Assembly (NCBI RefSeq): GCF_001552215.1
Contig: NZ_BCQT01000016.1
Location: forward strand, 1 to 64,000
Direction: 5' to 3'
Source of the DNA: Actinomadura macra NBRC 14102
GTDB taxonomy: Bacteria > Actinomycetota > Actinomycetes > Streptosporangiales > Streptosporangiaceae
Length of the DNA: 64,000 nt
The notes below the pieces were generated by a model. It worked only from the letters and a program-made list of their open reading frames with translations. It made no database searches and had not been told where the DNA came from. Positions 24,620 to 34,213 of this stretch are shown one piece after another. The translations under genes and the position numbers were made by a program. Each line of letters opens with the position of its first letter. Position 1 is the stretch's first letter.

Positions 24620-26847
24620 TCAGTTGGAGTGCAGGGAGTGGGGGTTGGTGCCGAGGCCGGTGTGGTGGGCGCAGAAGGTGAGGATGTCGGTTTGGAGGCC
24701 GAGCCAGAGGGTGTGGGCGCGAGGGCCGTGGCCGACGCCGTTCTCGCAGCGTAGGTGTATCGGTTTGTCGGAGGTGGTGGCGTGTTGCAGGGCAGCGGTC
24801 ATTTTGCGGGTGTGCAGGGAGTTCACGCGCGGGTCGGTGCGGGGGCAGGTGAGCACAGCGGGGTAATGGGTGCCGGGGCGGATGTGACGGTAGGGAGAGT
24901 AGGACAGCAGGGTGTCGAGTTGTTCGGGGTCGTCGGGGCTGCCGAACTCGTCGGTCCAAAGATGGCCGAGGCCGAAGCGGTGATAGCGGGCCATGTCGGT
25001 GACGGCGTCGGAGATAACGCGGCGGCGTACAGCTCGGGGTGCTGAGTGAGAGCGGCCGCGGCCATGAATCCGGCGTGGGAGGACCCGAGGATGGCCAGTT
25101 GGTCGCGGGTGGTGTGGCCGTGGTCGATCAGCCACCGCGCGGCGGCGATGAAGTCGGCGATGGCGTTGGGTTTGTTGGGACCGCTGCCGGCGGCGTGCCA
25201 GCCGGTTCCGGCATCGCCGCCGCCGCGCACGCAGGCGATGGCGTAGTTTCCGCCCGCTTTCACCCATGCGGTGATGGCCGGAGAGTAGCCGGGCGGGGTG
25301 CTGGCGCCGAACCCGCCGTAGGCGGTCAGCAGCGTGGGCCGAGGCCCCGCCGGCGCGAGAGGTGAGCCGGGCTGGCTGGGTCGCGCGGTGGGGTCGGGGG
25401 GTGATCAGGTGCATGCGCACCTGGGTGCCGTCTTCGGAGGTGTAGGTGACCTGGTGGACCAGCGGGCTGTGGTCGGGGCGCCGTGCTCGTTTCGGCCGGG
25501 CGTCGCCGGGCCCGCGTACGTCGGATGGCTCGGGCCCGGCGGGCGCGTTTGGTGTGTCGGGCAAGCAGCGGCGTTGGGTCACATCGAAGCGGTGGACGGC
25601 GGGCGGGGTGGTGAAGTCGGTATAGGCGAACCAGGTACTGGAGCCGCCGGGTGGAGTGGTCAGGCGGGAGATGGGCCCTGGTCCGGGTGCGGTGATCTCG
25701 GTCAGGAGTGTGCCGTCGCGGCCGTGCAAGCTGAGTCGGGCGCGGCCGTGCTGGGTGCGCAGCAGGAGCAGGCGCAGTCGGCCGGTGACAGGTTCGGTTA
25801 GCAGCGCACAGTCGGAAAGGACGCGCCCGCTGGTCTCGGCGACCACGGTGTGCCATACCTCGGCGTGCGGCCGGTCGGGATCCACGCGGCACAGTCGCCC
25901 GTAGGGGCGGCGGAGTCGGTGATGGCGTAGATCGACCCGTCAGGGGCGAATTTCAGCGCCGCCCGGCTGCCGTCACCGGTCCCGTCATGGATCTGGATGG
26001 GATGCAGCCGGTGCCCGGGGCGGTCGGGCAGCGGGGCTAGCCACAGTACGTTGCCTGAGGTCGCACCCGGCGCGGCGGTGATCATGATCAATGGCCCGCC
26101 GGGGGCGGTGACGACCGATAGGTGCGGCAGGTCGGTGGTGAACACCTCGGGATCGGAGCCAGGATCGGCCCCGATCTGGTGCAGCCGCACTTGCCGCCCG
26201 CCGCCGGCGGACGTGGTGAGGTAGTAGAAGCCCTTGTCATCGGCCAGCCAGGCCACCGGCGTCATCCGTCCCGGACGCAGAGGTGCCCCGGTCTGACGGC
26301 CGCGCTCGTCCAGAGTCTGCAACCACGGACGTTCGTCGCCCTGATGTGACAGCTGGCAGGCGACCAGCCGTCCGGTGGGCGAGGGTCGCCAGGCGTCCAG
26401 CGTCGTCCGCCCGGTCGAATCCACCAGCAGCGGGTCCAGCAGAACCCGCGCCTCTTCGTCGCCGTCGGCGACCATCAACGCGGCCAGTTCTCTGCCTGCA
26501 CTCGCCTGCGCAAAGAACCGCCGCCTACCCCGCCAGACCGGCGGCGAGCTGAGCGGCGCGAGCCTGCTCCCCTGAACGAACGCCTCCGACAGCCGAACTG
26601 CCCACGCGGTCCTGCCTCGCCAGGTCGCCCGATGGCGCTCATACTTCTCGGCCTGATCGTCCAGCCATGCCCCGCACTCGGCGCTGCGGTCGTCCTCCAG
26701 CCACCGGTAAGTGTCGGCGACATCTCGCTCGTGCAAGCGCTCCACCGCATTGAGGCGGGGCGAGTCGCATGCCGGTCCCATCGACGCCGTTGATGCTGTG
26801 GCAGGGGTCGTGGGACTTTGCGTTGCATCGCCTTGTACGAAACCCAT
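24620..26847 (-). pseudogene. Prolyl oligopeptidase (S9A), frameshifted
   Basis: The start region (VADTYRWLEDDRSAECGAWL) and beta-propeller parts (WLADDKGFYYLTT) match S9A prolyl oligopeptidases of about 700 residues. The reading frame changes three times, near 25.88, 25.27 and 24.99 kb, and returns to the earlier frame each time in a compensating way. The catalytic residues can still be read: Ser in LGSSHAGF, Asp in TDPRVNSLHTRKM and His in GVGHGPRAH. It is either a recent pseudogene or an intact gene with sequence errors in GC runs. GGAGG precedes the ATG at 26847. A 34-codon gene with a strong ribosome site lies upstream on the same strand. Confidence 0.82.
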
Positions 26848-26918
26848 CGTCACCGCCTCCGGAGGGACTCTCGGCTTGGCGGGAGTCGTCCCGGTACACC
26901 GGCCGAGGCGGGGGCTCG

Positions 26919-27023
26919 TCAGTTCTGCTCGCCCTCCATCAACTCCAGGCGCCAGCCTTCCACCTCAACGATCTCGTCGCTGATGAGAGGGAGTCCGAGG
27001 CGTGGCAAGGGAAGCTCGTTCAT
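26919..27023 (-). CDS. 34-residue peptide of unknown function, next to S9 peptidase
   Basis: An ATG at 27023 is preceded by a strong GGAGGTG, three bases away. The frame encodes MNELPLPRLGLPLISDE, then VEGWRLELMEGEQN, and ends 71 bp before the peptidase start. The sequence is acidic at its C-terminus and has three prolines in the first half. A small gene co-transcribed with a prolyl oligopeptidase may be a substrate or RiPP-type precursor, but no modifying enzyme is visible here. It may equally be a leader peptide. Confidence 0.55.
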   Translation of the reverse strand: MNELPLPRLGLPLISDEIVEVEGWRLELMEGEQN

Positions 27024-27640
27024 GACACCTCCAGTTACATACTGTGATTCTGTTGCCACTTTCAGTGTGCGGTACGGCGCGAAGACACGCAACCCCTCCA
27101 GCACCGCCTCTGGCCCTGCGTGCACGAAGCCCGCTCCATCGGCTTGGCAGCCGGCACAGACGGACAAGGGTTCGTGACAAGGCCGAGCACCTCGCCTGGC
27201 GTCGGCTGCGGCCCAGGGGACGCCGGGTCCGGCGTCGAGCCCCGCACGGGGTGCGACCGAAATGCTCTGTACAAGGCCCGCGAGCCTTGACCGAGCAGGT
27301 TAGGCGGTCAACGGTTTACCCGACCTGGCAGCGACCATGGAATGCAGGCAAGCCACATCTCCAGCACAACTCTTGCAGATCACGTTGCTGCCGCCCCTGC
27401 GTTGCGGATCGTGCCGAGGGGCGGACGTAGCAGGACGTGGCCCGGGCGCTGGCCCACGATGCTGCGTGCTGTCATGACCGGGACTCCAGCACGCGTCGCG
27501 GGCTGACCATTCGGCGAAAACGAAACGGGACGCATAGGGCCAGATGGGTTATAACGCCAACTGATCGCATCAGCATCAGAGCAGGCCGAACCTAGGTGTC
27601 AAATCGACGACCATTCCGACGGCACCCGACAGGCGACGGC
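27024..27640. other. Intergenic region
   Basis: No gene is supported in these 617 bp. Open frames here have no recognisable motif and no good ribosome site. The promoter for the 34-codon gene and peptidase should lie near 27030-27100, where composition is lower in GC. Confidence 0.4.
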
Positions 27641-28942
27641 CTAGCCTGAGCCCATATGCAGTTCCGGTGGGTAAGGCTGCCGCCATCGATGGCCGTCTGG
27701 AGGGACGAGTTCTCTCAGGTGATCGTGGGTGTTGGGCACCATGCTCTTGAAGTAGCGCGTCGGCGCTGTGCGCGGGTTGGTCCGTGCCAGATACTCAAGT
27801 CCGTCGCGTCCTGTGAGATGGACGTATCCGCGCTGGCCACGGCCATGGAACAGGTAGACGGGCCGGCCCCATCCACCGGGACCGGCGGCCCTGCGGCGGG
27901 AGGCGGTGACGATGAGCCGACCGCTGTTGTGCCAGGTCGGGCCCAGCCAGGCATCCAGCCAGACCCGCCGCCCGTTGGTGATCCATCGGACGTCCCACCC
28001 GTGCAGAGTCAGCAGGCGGGCGTCAGCGTCCAGATCTGGCGGAGTTGCAGGCCGCAGGACGGTCGGCTGCGGAGAGGTGCCGTTATGCCCATCGTCCAGG
28101 ATGTGCTGGCACAGGGTCAGGCGCGCGCGCAGGTGGGTGAGAAAGGTCAGCCTCGGCGCCCATTCGTCGATCGAGGCCCGGTGGCGGGCACGGATCAGTT
28201 TCCGGTCGGGCACGACCAAGGCCATGTCCATGTGGTGGGGGCCGGGCTTGATCCCGAGCTGGGTGAAGGTCTCCTCCCCCAGATCGATCAGGGCTGCTCG
28301 CCAGCGTGCGGCGAGAGCGGGATGGGGCAGATCGCCGGAGTCGCCGGCTCGCTGGACATCGCGGGCGACCAGGTTCCGGAAGCGGCGGTCGTCGAGTTCG
28401 ATGAGCCTTCGGGAGCCGTGTGTGAGCGGCGGGTCGGGAACCTGCGGCAAACCCGCGCGCCGTGCGGTCACGATCCGGGCGGCCTCGACGCGCCGCTGCC
28501 GGATCGCCGACAGGCGCCGATCAGCCGACAGAGTGTCCGGGTGCTCCATGCCTAAGGAGACAGTCCTTTTCCACCAGGACAGCTGATGAGAACCTTCCTG
28601 GATCACCAGGGTCTCCTCCCATCCGCGGCAGAGTTGAGCTGACCAGAGCCAGTGCGTGACGGCGGCAGGGACCCGGTTCAGCGTCGCCTCGGCGACCACC
28701 AGGAGGCTGAAGACCGCCGTGTCCTGGCCGCAGAGCGCCTCGATCCCGGCGACGGTGATGCCGGAGTCGAGCGCGGCGACGTCGCCGGGAGTGGTCAAAA
28801 TGGTCACGAATACCTCAGGCTGTTCCGCAGGGAGGCCGCGAATGCTAATCGCGTATTGGCACCCGGGTCCAGCCGGTTGCAGGTATGGGTTGCCGTCTGT
28901 GACACTAGTCGATCTTGAAATATCTGATCGCCGCAAGATCAA
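27641..28942 (-). CDS. Hypothetical protein, function unknown
   Basis: A single open frame of 433 codons with actinomycete-type codon bias. The product has no signal peptide or membrane span. It is rich in Arg and Trp and contains stretches such as SRRLIELDDRRFRNLVARD and RLTFLTHLRARLTLCQHIL. I do not recognise a family. The start is uncertain: the frame opens with TTG at 28942 and a GTG lies at about codon 14. Low-GC DNA directly upstream (28900-29000) may hold the promoter. It sits within the accessory region. Confidence 0.6.
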   Translation of the reverse strand: MILRRSDISRSTSVTDGNPYLQPAGPGCQYAISIRGLPAEQPEVFVTILTTPGDVAALDSGITVAGIEALCGQDTAVFSLLVVAEATLNRVPAAVTHWLWSAQLCRGWEETLVIQEGSHQLSWWKRTVSLGMEHPDTLSADRRLSAIRQRRVEAARIVTARRAGLPQVPDPPLTHGSRRLIELDDRRFRNLVARDVQRAGDSGDLPHPALAARWRAALIDLGEETFTQLGIKPGPHHMDMALVVPDRKLIRARHRASIDEWAPRLTFLTHLRARLTLCQHILDDGHNGTSPQPTVLRPATPPDLDADARLLTLHGWDVRWITNGRRVWLDAWLGPTWHNSGRLIVTASRRRAAGPGGWGRPVYLFHGRGQRGYVHLTGRDGLEYLARTNPRTAPTRYFKSMVPNTHDHLRELVPPDGHRWRQPYPPELHMGSG

Positions 28943-29222
28943 AGAATGTGATCATCAGGCCGTACAATGCTCGATCTTTTCATTGATCCATTCCGCGTAC
29001 TCACTTCACGTGGAATCAACTGACGGCCGCGCCGTTTTGTGGAAGCTGACGATCTGTTCGGCGGACTCGCGTTGGACCACTACCTCGACGTCGACGCCGC
29101 CTTGTCCCCCGGCCCCGTCAGAACTGGACGAGGATGCCCGCCATCACGCACGGCCAGACGGCCATCGAGGGTGTCGGTAGCGGCGCTACCCCTGAGGCCG
29201 CCCCTGCCGCAGCAGTGATCTA
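28943..29222. other. Intergenic region, lower GC
   Basis: Nothing convincing is encoded in these 280 bp. It separates the accessory genes from the CDGSH/methyltransferase/redox-enzyme group and may mark the right boundary of the island. Confidence 0.35.
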
Positions 29223-29537
29223 TCAGGTGGGGCGGGGGGCTCGGCGGCGGTGGCTGGTGTCGCAGAAAGGGGGGCGGCGGCTACGGTGGCACGCGCACAG
29301 CGCCACCACGAAACGATCCGAGGTCACCGTGCTCCCGTCCTCCAGGACGATCTCGACCGGCCCCTCGATCAGCACCGGCCCGCCCCGCACCACCTTCACC
29401 CGCCGCCGGTCCCGTGCCCGTACGCCCAGGGCACCTGGCCCCCGGTCACGCGGCCCTGATGTCTCGTCCCCATCCCGTCCCAGGGCGGCGATCCCCTGAT
29501 CGCCGGGCAACTGCGCGTCCATCCCGCTCGCCTCCAT
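29223..29537 (-). CDS. CDGSH iron-sulfur domain protein
   Basis: The C-terminal part contains CACHRSRRPPFCDTSH, an exact CxCxx(S/T)xxxPxCDxxH signature that binds a 2Fe-2S cluster through three Cys and one His. The frame allows 104 residues, but the conserved domain begins only near residue 50, so the true start may be internal. Such proteins take part in redox or Fe-S transfer. It stands 61 bp after the methyltransferase gene on the same strand, which in turn follows a haem-oxygenase-like enzyme, so the three are probably one operon. Confidence 0.88.
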   Translation of the reverse strand: MEASGMDAQLPGDQGIAALGRDGDETSGPRDRGPGALGVRARDRRRVKVVRGGPVLIEGPVEIVLEDGSTVTSDRFVVALCACHRSRRPPFCDTSHRRRAPRPT

Positions 29538-29598
29538 CGCCCTCCATCACCACATTCCCGTTGTGATCACGTCCGGCCCCGCGCTGCCGCGGACGGGG

Positions 29599-30303
29599 TC
29601 AGGCGGCACGTTGTTCGGTGCCGCTGCCAGGCACGGGTGGCTCGTGATCGTCCGGCCGGTCGGCACGGATGACCGCGAGCTCCTCATGGCGCTGGCCTGC
29701 CCGCAGCAGGCCCTGGGCTTCCAGCGCCCCCGCCCGCGCCAGCATCACCGGGCCGAACGGTTCATGGGCGCGCGCCGCCACCGACGCCCGCAGCCCCGCC
29801 GCCTCCAGCGCCTCCAGCGTCCGCGTCACCCCGCACAGCGAGGACTGCATCACCAGCAGCGTCCCGCGGCGCGCCAGGTACTGCGGCGCCGCCGCACAGA
29901 TCCTGTCCAGCAGCCACCGCCCGTCGACACCGCCCTCCCACGCCCGGGCCCGGCCCCGCAACGAGGCCGGGTCGACCTCCCCCACCACATACGGGGGGTT
30001 GGCCACGATCACGTCGAAGACCTCACCGGTCACCGGTGTGAACAGATCGCCTCGCCGCACCTGGATCGACAGCCCCCGCGCCAGCGCGTTCAACCGCGCC
30101 GCCAGGACCGCCCTCGCCGACACATCGACGGCCACCACCTGACGTGCGCCGCCCCGCGCGGCCGCCACCGCCACCGCGCCCGTCCCGGTCCCCACCTCCA
30201 GAACCCGCGCTCCCACTGCGATCGTCGACCGCCGCAACTCCCGCACCAGCAGTGCGGTGTCGGCCTGCGGCCGGTACACCCCGGGCAGCCTCACAAGCAA
30301 CAT
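29599..30303 (-). CDS. HemK/PrmC-like class I methyltransferase
   Basis: A 234-residue SAM-dependent methyltransferase with motif I VLEVGTGTGAVAVAAA, the acidic loop VVAVDVSARAV and the catalytic NPPY tetrapeptide (VANPPYVVGEV) of N-methyltransferases acting on Gln/Asn or adenine. It lacks the N-terminal domain of PrmC and resembles the HemK2/MTQ2 group. I chose ATG 30303 (MLLVRLPGVYRPQ); an ATG at 30312 and a GTG at 30330 lie upstream in frame. It stands between the CDGSH and redox-enzyme genes. Confidence 0.85.
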   Translation of the reverse strand: MLLVRLPGVYRPQADTALLVRELRRSTIAVGARVLEVGTGTGAVAVAAARGGARQVVAVDVSARAVLAARLNALARGLSIQVRRGDLFTPVTGEVFDVIVANPPYVVGEVDPASLRGRARAWEGGVDGRWLLDRICAAAPQYLARRGTLLVMQSSLCGVTRTLEALEAAGLRASVAARAHEPFGPVMLARAGALEAQGLLRAGQRHEELAVIRADRPDDHEPPVPGSGTEQRAA

Positions 30304-30342
30304 TCCACACATGTACCGCCATAGCAGCACAGAAAACGCAAC

Positions 30343-31437
30343 TCACCACCTGGTCGGCACCCCTGACCGGCCACCCGAGCGGCGCTCCGGCGGGCCGTCC
30401 TCCAGCGGATGCCGCAGCGCCGACCTTGCCGGCCGTGCACCCCAGCACCGCAGCAGGTGCGCCTCCAGCCGCTCCTCCAGCCGCCCGGTCGCCCGCAGCC
30501 CCAGCACCACGTCCCCGGCCAGCCCCGGCTCGTCGGCCAGCAGCCCCCCGATCACCTCCCGGCGCAGCACCTGCTCGTGGACGGCGTCGGCCTCGATGTG
30601 CTCGGTGTAGAACAGCATCGCGCGCGGCCCCGCCCCGAGTCGCTCCAGCGCCTGCGTCATCCGCCGCGCCGCCGGAGCCGTGGTGATCTCCGCCGCCGCG
30701 AAGTGCCCTACCAGCGCCCCTCGCAGCGAGCGCCGCAACCCGAACATCGACATCATGTTCACCGTCGCCAGCATCACCGCCGGCGCCGCGTCCACATGCG
30801 CGCCATAGCCGGAGTCCACCCCCATCTCCTCCAGCAGGTCCGCGAACAGGGTGGCATGGACCATCTCCGGGCGGCCGCCGCCGAACTCATCGAACTCCAC
30901 CGCGACCAGCGCCGCCTTCGCCCGCCCCCACAACCGCGGGATCACCCACGCGTGCGGATCGGCTTCCTTCAAGTGATACACCGAACGCAACGCCGCATAC
31001 TCCCGCACCTGCCACCACTGGCCCGCCTCCCGCAGATGATGCGAGACACCGGCCGCGTCCACCGGCTCCACCAACATCTCTTCCAGGACCTGCGCCACCT
31101 CAGCCGTGCCGACTGCTCCACTCACGCACGCATCGGCACGCAGAGCAGCCAGGAACCCCGCCTCCATCGCCCCGCGCAGGCCGAGCAGCCCCGGATCCCA
31201 CTCCCAATCCGGATCCACCCCGATAAACCCCCGGTAATGCAGCTCAAAGCAGGTATGCAACGCCAGCTGCAGATCCTCTCCGTACGGATCTGCCGACGCC
31301 ACCGCCCTCACCGGCAACGCCGTCCTCGACTGCGGGCCGCCTCGCAGGACCTCCACCACCGCCTGAGACAACGGGCCCCGCGGCTCCGGCAACACCGGCA
31401 CCGCACCCCGAACCTCGTGCCCTTCCTGGACGATCAT
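30343..31437 (-). CDS. Iron-containing redox enzyme, haem-oxygenase-like fold
   Basis: This 364-residue protein matches the haem-oxygenase-like di-iron (HDO) group often named iron-containing redox enzyme family. Helical His/Glu metal-ligand stretches are visible in HTCFELHYRGF, VEFDEFGGGRPEMVHATLF and FYTEHIEADAVHEQ. The reaction is unknown. The ATG at 31437 has GGGAGGGG just upstream; longer starts would add a low-complexity Arg-rich segment. It is the first gene of a probable operon with the methyltransferase and CDGSH genes. Confidence 0.85.
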   Translation of the reverse strand: MIVQEGHEVRGAVPVLPEPRGPLSQAVVEVLRGGPQSRTALPVRAVASADPYGEDLQLALHTCFELHYRGFIGVDPDWEWDPGLLGLRGAMEAGFLAALRADACVSGAVGTAEVAQVLEEMLVEPVDAAGVSHHLREAGQWWQVREYAALRSVYHLKEADPHAWVIPRLWGRAKAALVAVEFDEFGGGRPEMVHATLFADLLEEMGVDSGYGAHVDAAPAVMLATVNMMSMFGLRRSLRGALVGHFAAAEITTAPAARRMTQALERLGAGPRAMLFYTEHIEADAVHEQVLRREVIGGLLADEPGLAGDVVLGLRATGRLEERLEAHLLRCWGARPARSALRHPLEDGPPERRSGGRSGVPTRW

Positions 31438-31725
31438 GTCCCCTCCCAGGGCAGGTAGAACTCCGAACACGGGTACCCGCTCACACGTACCCCACACGCC
31501 CGCCCCACCTCCCTGGCCTGCGAACGAACGCGCTTCCCGCGAGAAGTGCCCTGGACCGCGAGGGGAGCGTGCAGGGTCACGGCGCTGCGCCCTGCTCGCC
31601 GACGGCGTCTCCCCCTGAGTCTTGCGCTGCCAGGCGCCGACGCGACCGCCGCTGACCTGCCCCCGATCCAAGTCAGGCTCAGGGATAACTACTGCTTCGG
31701 GTCTTCCCTAAAGGGCCTGCACGAG

Positions 31726-31758
31726 AGCGCCGCCCGCAGGCGCGGGGCGGGCGGCGCT
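31726..31758 (-). terminator. GC-rich hairpin after the small secreted-protein gene
   Basis: A perfect 12-bp inverted repeat (31726-31737 and 31747-31758, 9-nt loop) lies about 90 nt downstream of the minus-strand gene at 31846-32214. There is no T-run. Confidence 0.65.
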
Positions 31759-31845
31759 CGTCGTGCCGGAGGGTGAATCGGAATGCGTTCTATCTCACGA
31801 CCGGCCGCTCGGGCCGCTCCCCCTCGAACGGCCCGAGCGGAAGGG

Positions 31846-32214
31846 TCAGGCGATCCGCTGCATGGGCACCAGAACCTCGCCCGGCTTGTGGGTGTCCATG
31901 TCGAACATCGTGAGGGCGGCGAGCGTGGGGCCCTTGTGGCAGCGGTGCAGGAACAGCATCGAGCGGCCCGCGAACATGTTGACGACCATGTCTCGCTTCT
32001 CCTCGGCCGGACAGAACACGGTGAACTGCACCGCGCCCTCGCCCATGCATCGCGCGCTTGCGAAGGGACCAGCGTCGGCCTTGAGGCTGCAGGTGATCGG
32101 CGGCTTGGGTATGTCGTCGCCCGTACCGGCGGACGCCGAGCCGATGCCGCCGGACAGTGCCAGTGCGGCTGCGCCGATGCCGATCGCGGCCAGAGCGGGT
32201 CTGCGGATCTTCAT
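31846..32214 (-). CDS. Small secreted protein, function unknown
   Basis: The 122-residue product begins with a clear Sec signal peptide (MKIRRPALAAIGIGAAALAL, cleavage near residues 30-32). The mature part of about 90 residues has four Cys, which could form two disulfides. The ATG has AAGGAAG upstream. No family is recognised. Confidence 0.75.
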   Translation of the reverse strand: MKIRRPALAAIGIGAAALALSGGIGSASAGTGDDIPKPPITCSLKADAGPFASARCMGEGAVQFTVFCPAEEKRDMVVNMFAGRSMLFLHRCHKGPTLAALTMFDMDTHKPGEVLVPMQRIA

Positions 32215-33035
32215 GATCACACTTCCTTGGGAGCTGGGTGGGTCGCATACGTGATCGCCGGCCTCGCCATATGCGGCCCGATTCAGAGGAGGCGGGCCTC
32301 GATTGCGGACCCACCATCGACCGTGACGGCCGCCACCAGGAAATTCCATTTCCTCATGAAAGCGCGCTATGGCCGTAAGATTGTTCTGGCTACCTGTCAG
32401 ATCATGCTGAATGAGCGGCAGCGACCTGTCACATCAACGTCAGTCGCCACCCCTGATGCCGGGGTCCGGGCCACATCAGCAGGGACGGGCACCCGCCCTA
32501 TCCGGCGCGACGCGGACGCAGCGACCAAGCGGGACGGAAAACCATGCCCAGCGGGCCTTTCAAGTCTTGTGATCCCGCCGCGCTCCGTGCGTTCAGGACG
32601 GGGCCTCCGACTACCCCTCATCCATGCCGGATGGATCTGGGAGCGTCGTCGGGTGGTTGTCCGGCGATGCTCGCGGGCGACGTTCTCTGCGGGGTGGGCG
32701 GGTCGGATGACGGAGGTGCAGGTCGTTGACCGGCAGTGGACGGGGGGGTGGCGTGTCCTTGACGGATGAGGGGGGGTGGGGGTGTGGGCCGGTGGTCGCC
32801 TGTGTCGCTGCCCGTGGGGGTTTTGCGGGTTTGGGGTGTGACCAGCGTGAATGTGACGCGGGTGTGGAGAGGTGGGTGGGCGGGTCGGGGGTGGGGGCAT
32901 CGTTGGGTCTCAGACTCAAGTGACAAGGGGCCTGCGGGGGGCTGAGGGATGGGTGACGGTGGAGCGACTGGTCTACCGACTGTGTGCCGGTTGGGGTGGA
33001 TTCATTCACATTCGGCAGGACACGCGGGAGGCGCA
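32215..33035. other. Intergenic region with extreme G-strand bias
   Basis: No gene is supported in these 820 bp. Between about 32735 and 32945 the plus strand is a nearly continuous series of G-runs (GGGGGGG, GGGGGGGTGGGGGTG and others) with few C bases. Frames here give only low-complexity Pro/His/Arg or Gly products. The promoter for the gene at 33036 must lie at the right end. Confidence 0.55.
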
Positions 33036-33434
33036 ATGACCATCGGAGCCTATGACGCCCGGATCAAGCTGCTGGCCGTCCTCGATCAAGGAACCCCCTT
33101 CACCGCCGACACCCTCAAGGCCGGTGATGCCTTCGACGTCATCGCCGACATCGAAGTCGGCAAGGCGCTGAACGCGGTGATCGACCGGGTTCAGATCTTT
33201 GCCTCGGTGGGCAACCTCACCCAGTTCGCCCCGGTCCAGGCCCAGACCTACGACGACCCCAACCCCACGGCCGCCGACGCCCCCTACCGGGATCGGATCA
33301 CGATCCCCTTCGTCGCGCTGGCGGGTGTGAACGAAGGCGACATCCTGCAGGCCAGCGCCACACTGAAGGTCACGGCCGGGATCTGGATCGACTATTCCGC
33401 CGAGACCAGCGAAACCGTCGTCGTCGCTGCCTGA
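33036..33434 (+). CDS. Hypothetical beta-rich protein
   Basis: This 132-residue product starts at ATG 33036 with GGGAGG upstream. It is an acidic, probably all-beta protein (VQIFASVGNLTQFAPVQAQ, and ASATLKVTAGIWIDYSAE), with no signal peptide and no Cys. The composition fits a small beta-sandwich or binding module. No family is named. A hairpin 170 nt downstream probably ends its transcript. Confidence 0.72.
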   Translation: MTIGAYDARIKLLAVLDQGTPFTADTLKAGDAFDVIADIEVGKALNAVIDRVQIFASVGNLTQFAPVQAQTYDDPNPTAADAPYRDRITIPFVALAGVNEGDILQASATLKVTAGIWIDYSAETSETVVVAA

Positions 33435-33603
33435 CCCGCGGTGGCCACCGGCCGACCACCTGACGGCCGCACACCCGGCAGCAGGCCACAACCGCCGGTG
33501 ACGGTCCACCGGCATCCGCGCCGGCACCGCCCCAGTGGCTCGTCCAGGCGGCGACAGTTCCTCCAGCCGTGCGAGCGGCAGGACGAGCGACTGGGGTAGA
33601 GGG

Positions 33604-33627
33604 TCCCCGCGGCGCACGCCGCGGGGA
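33604..33627 (+). terminator. Hairpin terminator
   Basis: A 10-bp perfect stem (TCCCCGCGGC/GCCGCGGGGA) with a 4-nt loop is followed by TCTTCAT. It lies downstream of the gene ending at 33434. Confidence 0.7.
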
Positions 33628-33668
33628 TCTTCATCCGACGAGCCTTCGCCTTCCGCGCCGTTCGGCGT

Positions 33669-33927
33669 TCATTCCTGCATCGGTGTCGCTATGGCGAGCC
33701 GTCGCCCGTCGTCCAGCACCACCGCGCACGGACAGGTCCAGTAGCTCCATGGCCTCCCCGCCGATGATCGTCGTTGTGGCGGCCCGGGGTCCCAGCGGAA
33801 CCAGTTCCCGGACGGGGCCGAGGCGGTCACCCAGATCTGCCGATCGTTCCCGATGACCGCTATGAGACAGCCCGCCTCGTTCGCGGGGTCGGGAATCGTC
33901 CCGATAGCGTCGCGGATGCGCGCGTCG
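33669..33927 (-). pseudogene. Open frame without a start, possible gene remnant
   Basis: Ending at a TGA at 33669-33671, the minus strand carries a frame with natural-looking protein (IRDAIGTIPDPANEAG, IAVIGNDRQIWVTASAPSG, AVVLDDGRRLAIATP). No ATG or GTG start was found in the open part. It overlaps the tail of the FBP-like remnant in another frame. It may be the 3' piece of a lost gene. No family is recognised. Confidence 0.3.
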
Positions 33928-33929
33928 GC

Positions 33930-34213
33930 CGGACGCCCCGTGCGCCGTCCAGCGCGGGGGAGAGCACCGTCGAGTTGAACCCGCGCGCTTTGCCGGGCGC
34001 GGACGCGAGGCGCAGCGCGTTCCCCGTGAGCCGGTCGCCCGTCTCGGCTACCAGGTAGGCGCGGTCGGGGGCCTTGGGATCTCGCCAGCCAAGGCAGTCA
34101 GGCTCGTCCAAGGTGACTATACGAAGAGCTTGGGGAGGCTGGGACGCTTGGCGTCGCCCTTGGCGCAGTTGACCGAAGCAGGGCCGCAGGTCGCGTTCGG
34201 TGATCGCTCGCAT
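33930..34213 (-). pseudogene. FBP-type (treble-clef, EF-G-binding-like) protein, truncated
   Basis: The first about 80 codons from ATG 34213 read MRAITERDLRPCFGQL, then LGWRDPKAPDRAYLVAETGDRL. This matches the N-terminal half of actinobacterial FBP-domain proteins, relatives of EF-G-binding/fusidic-acid-resistance factors. The zinc-binding CxxC half that should follow is missing, and the frame continues with unrelated residues. It is a decayed fragment. Confidence 0.6.
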
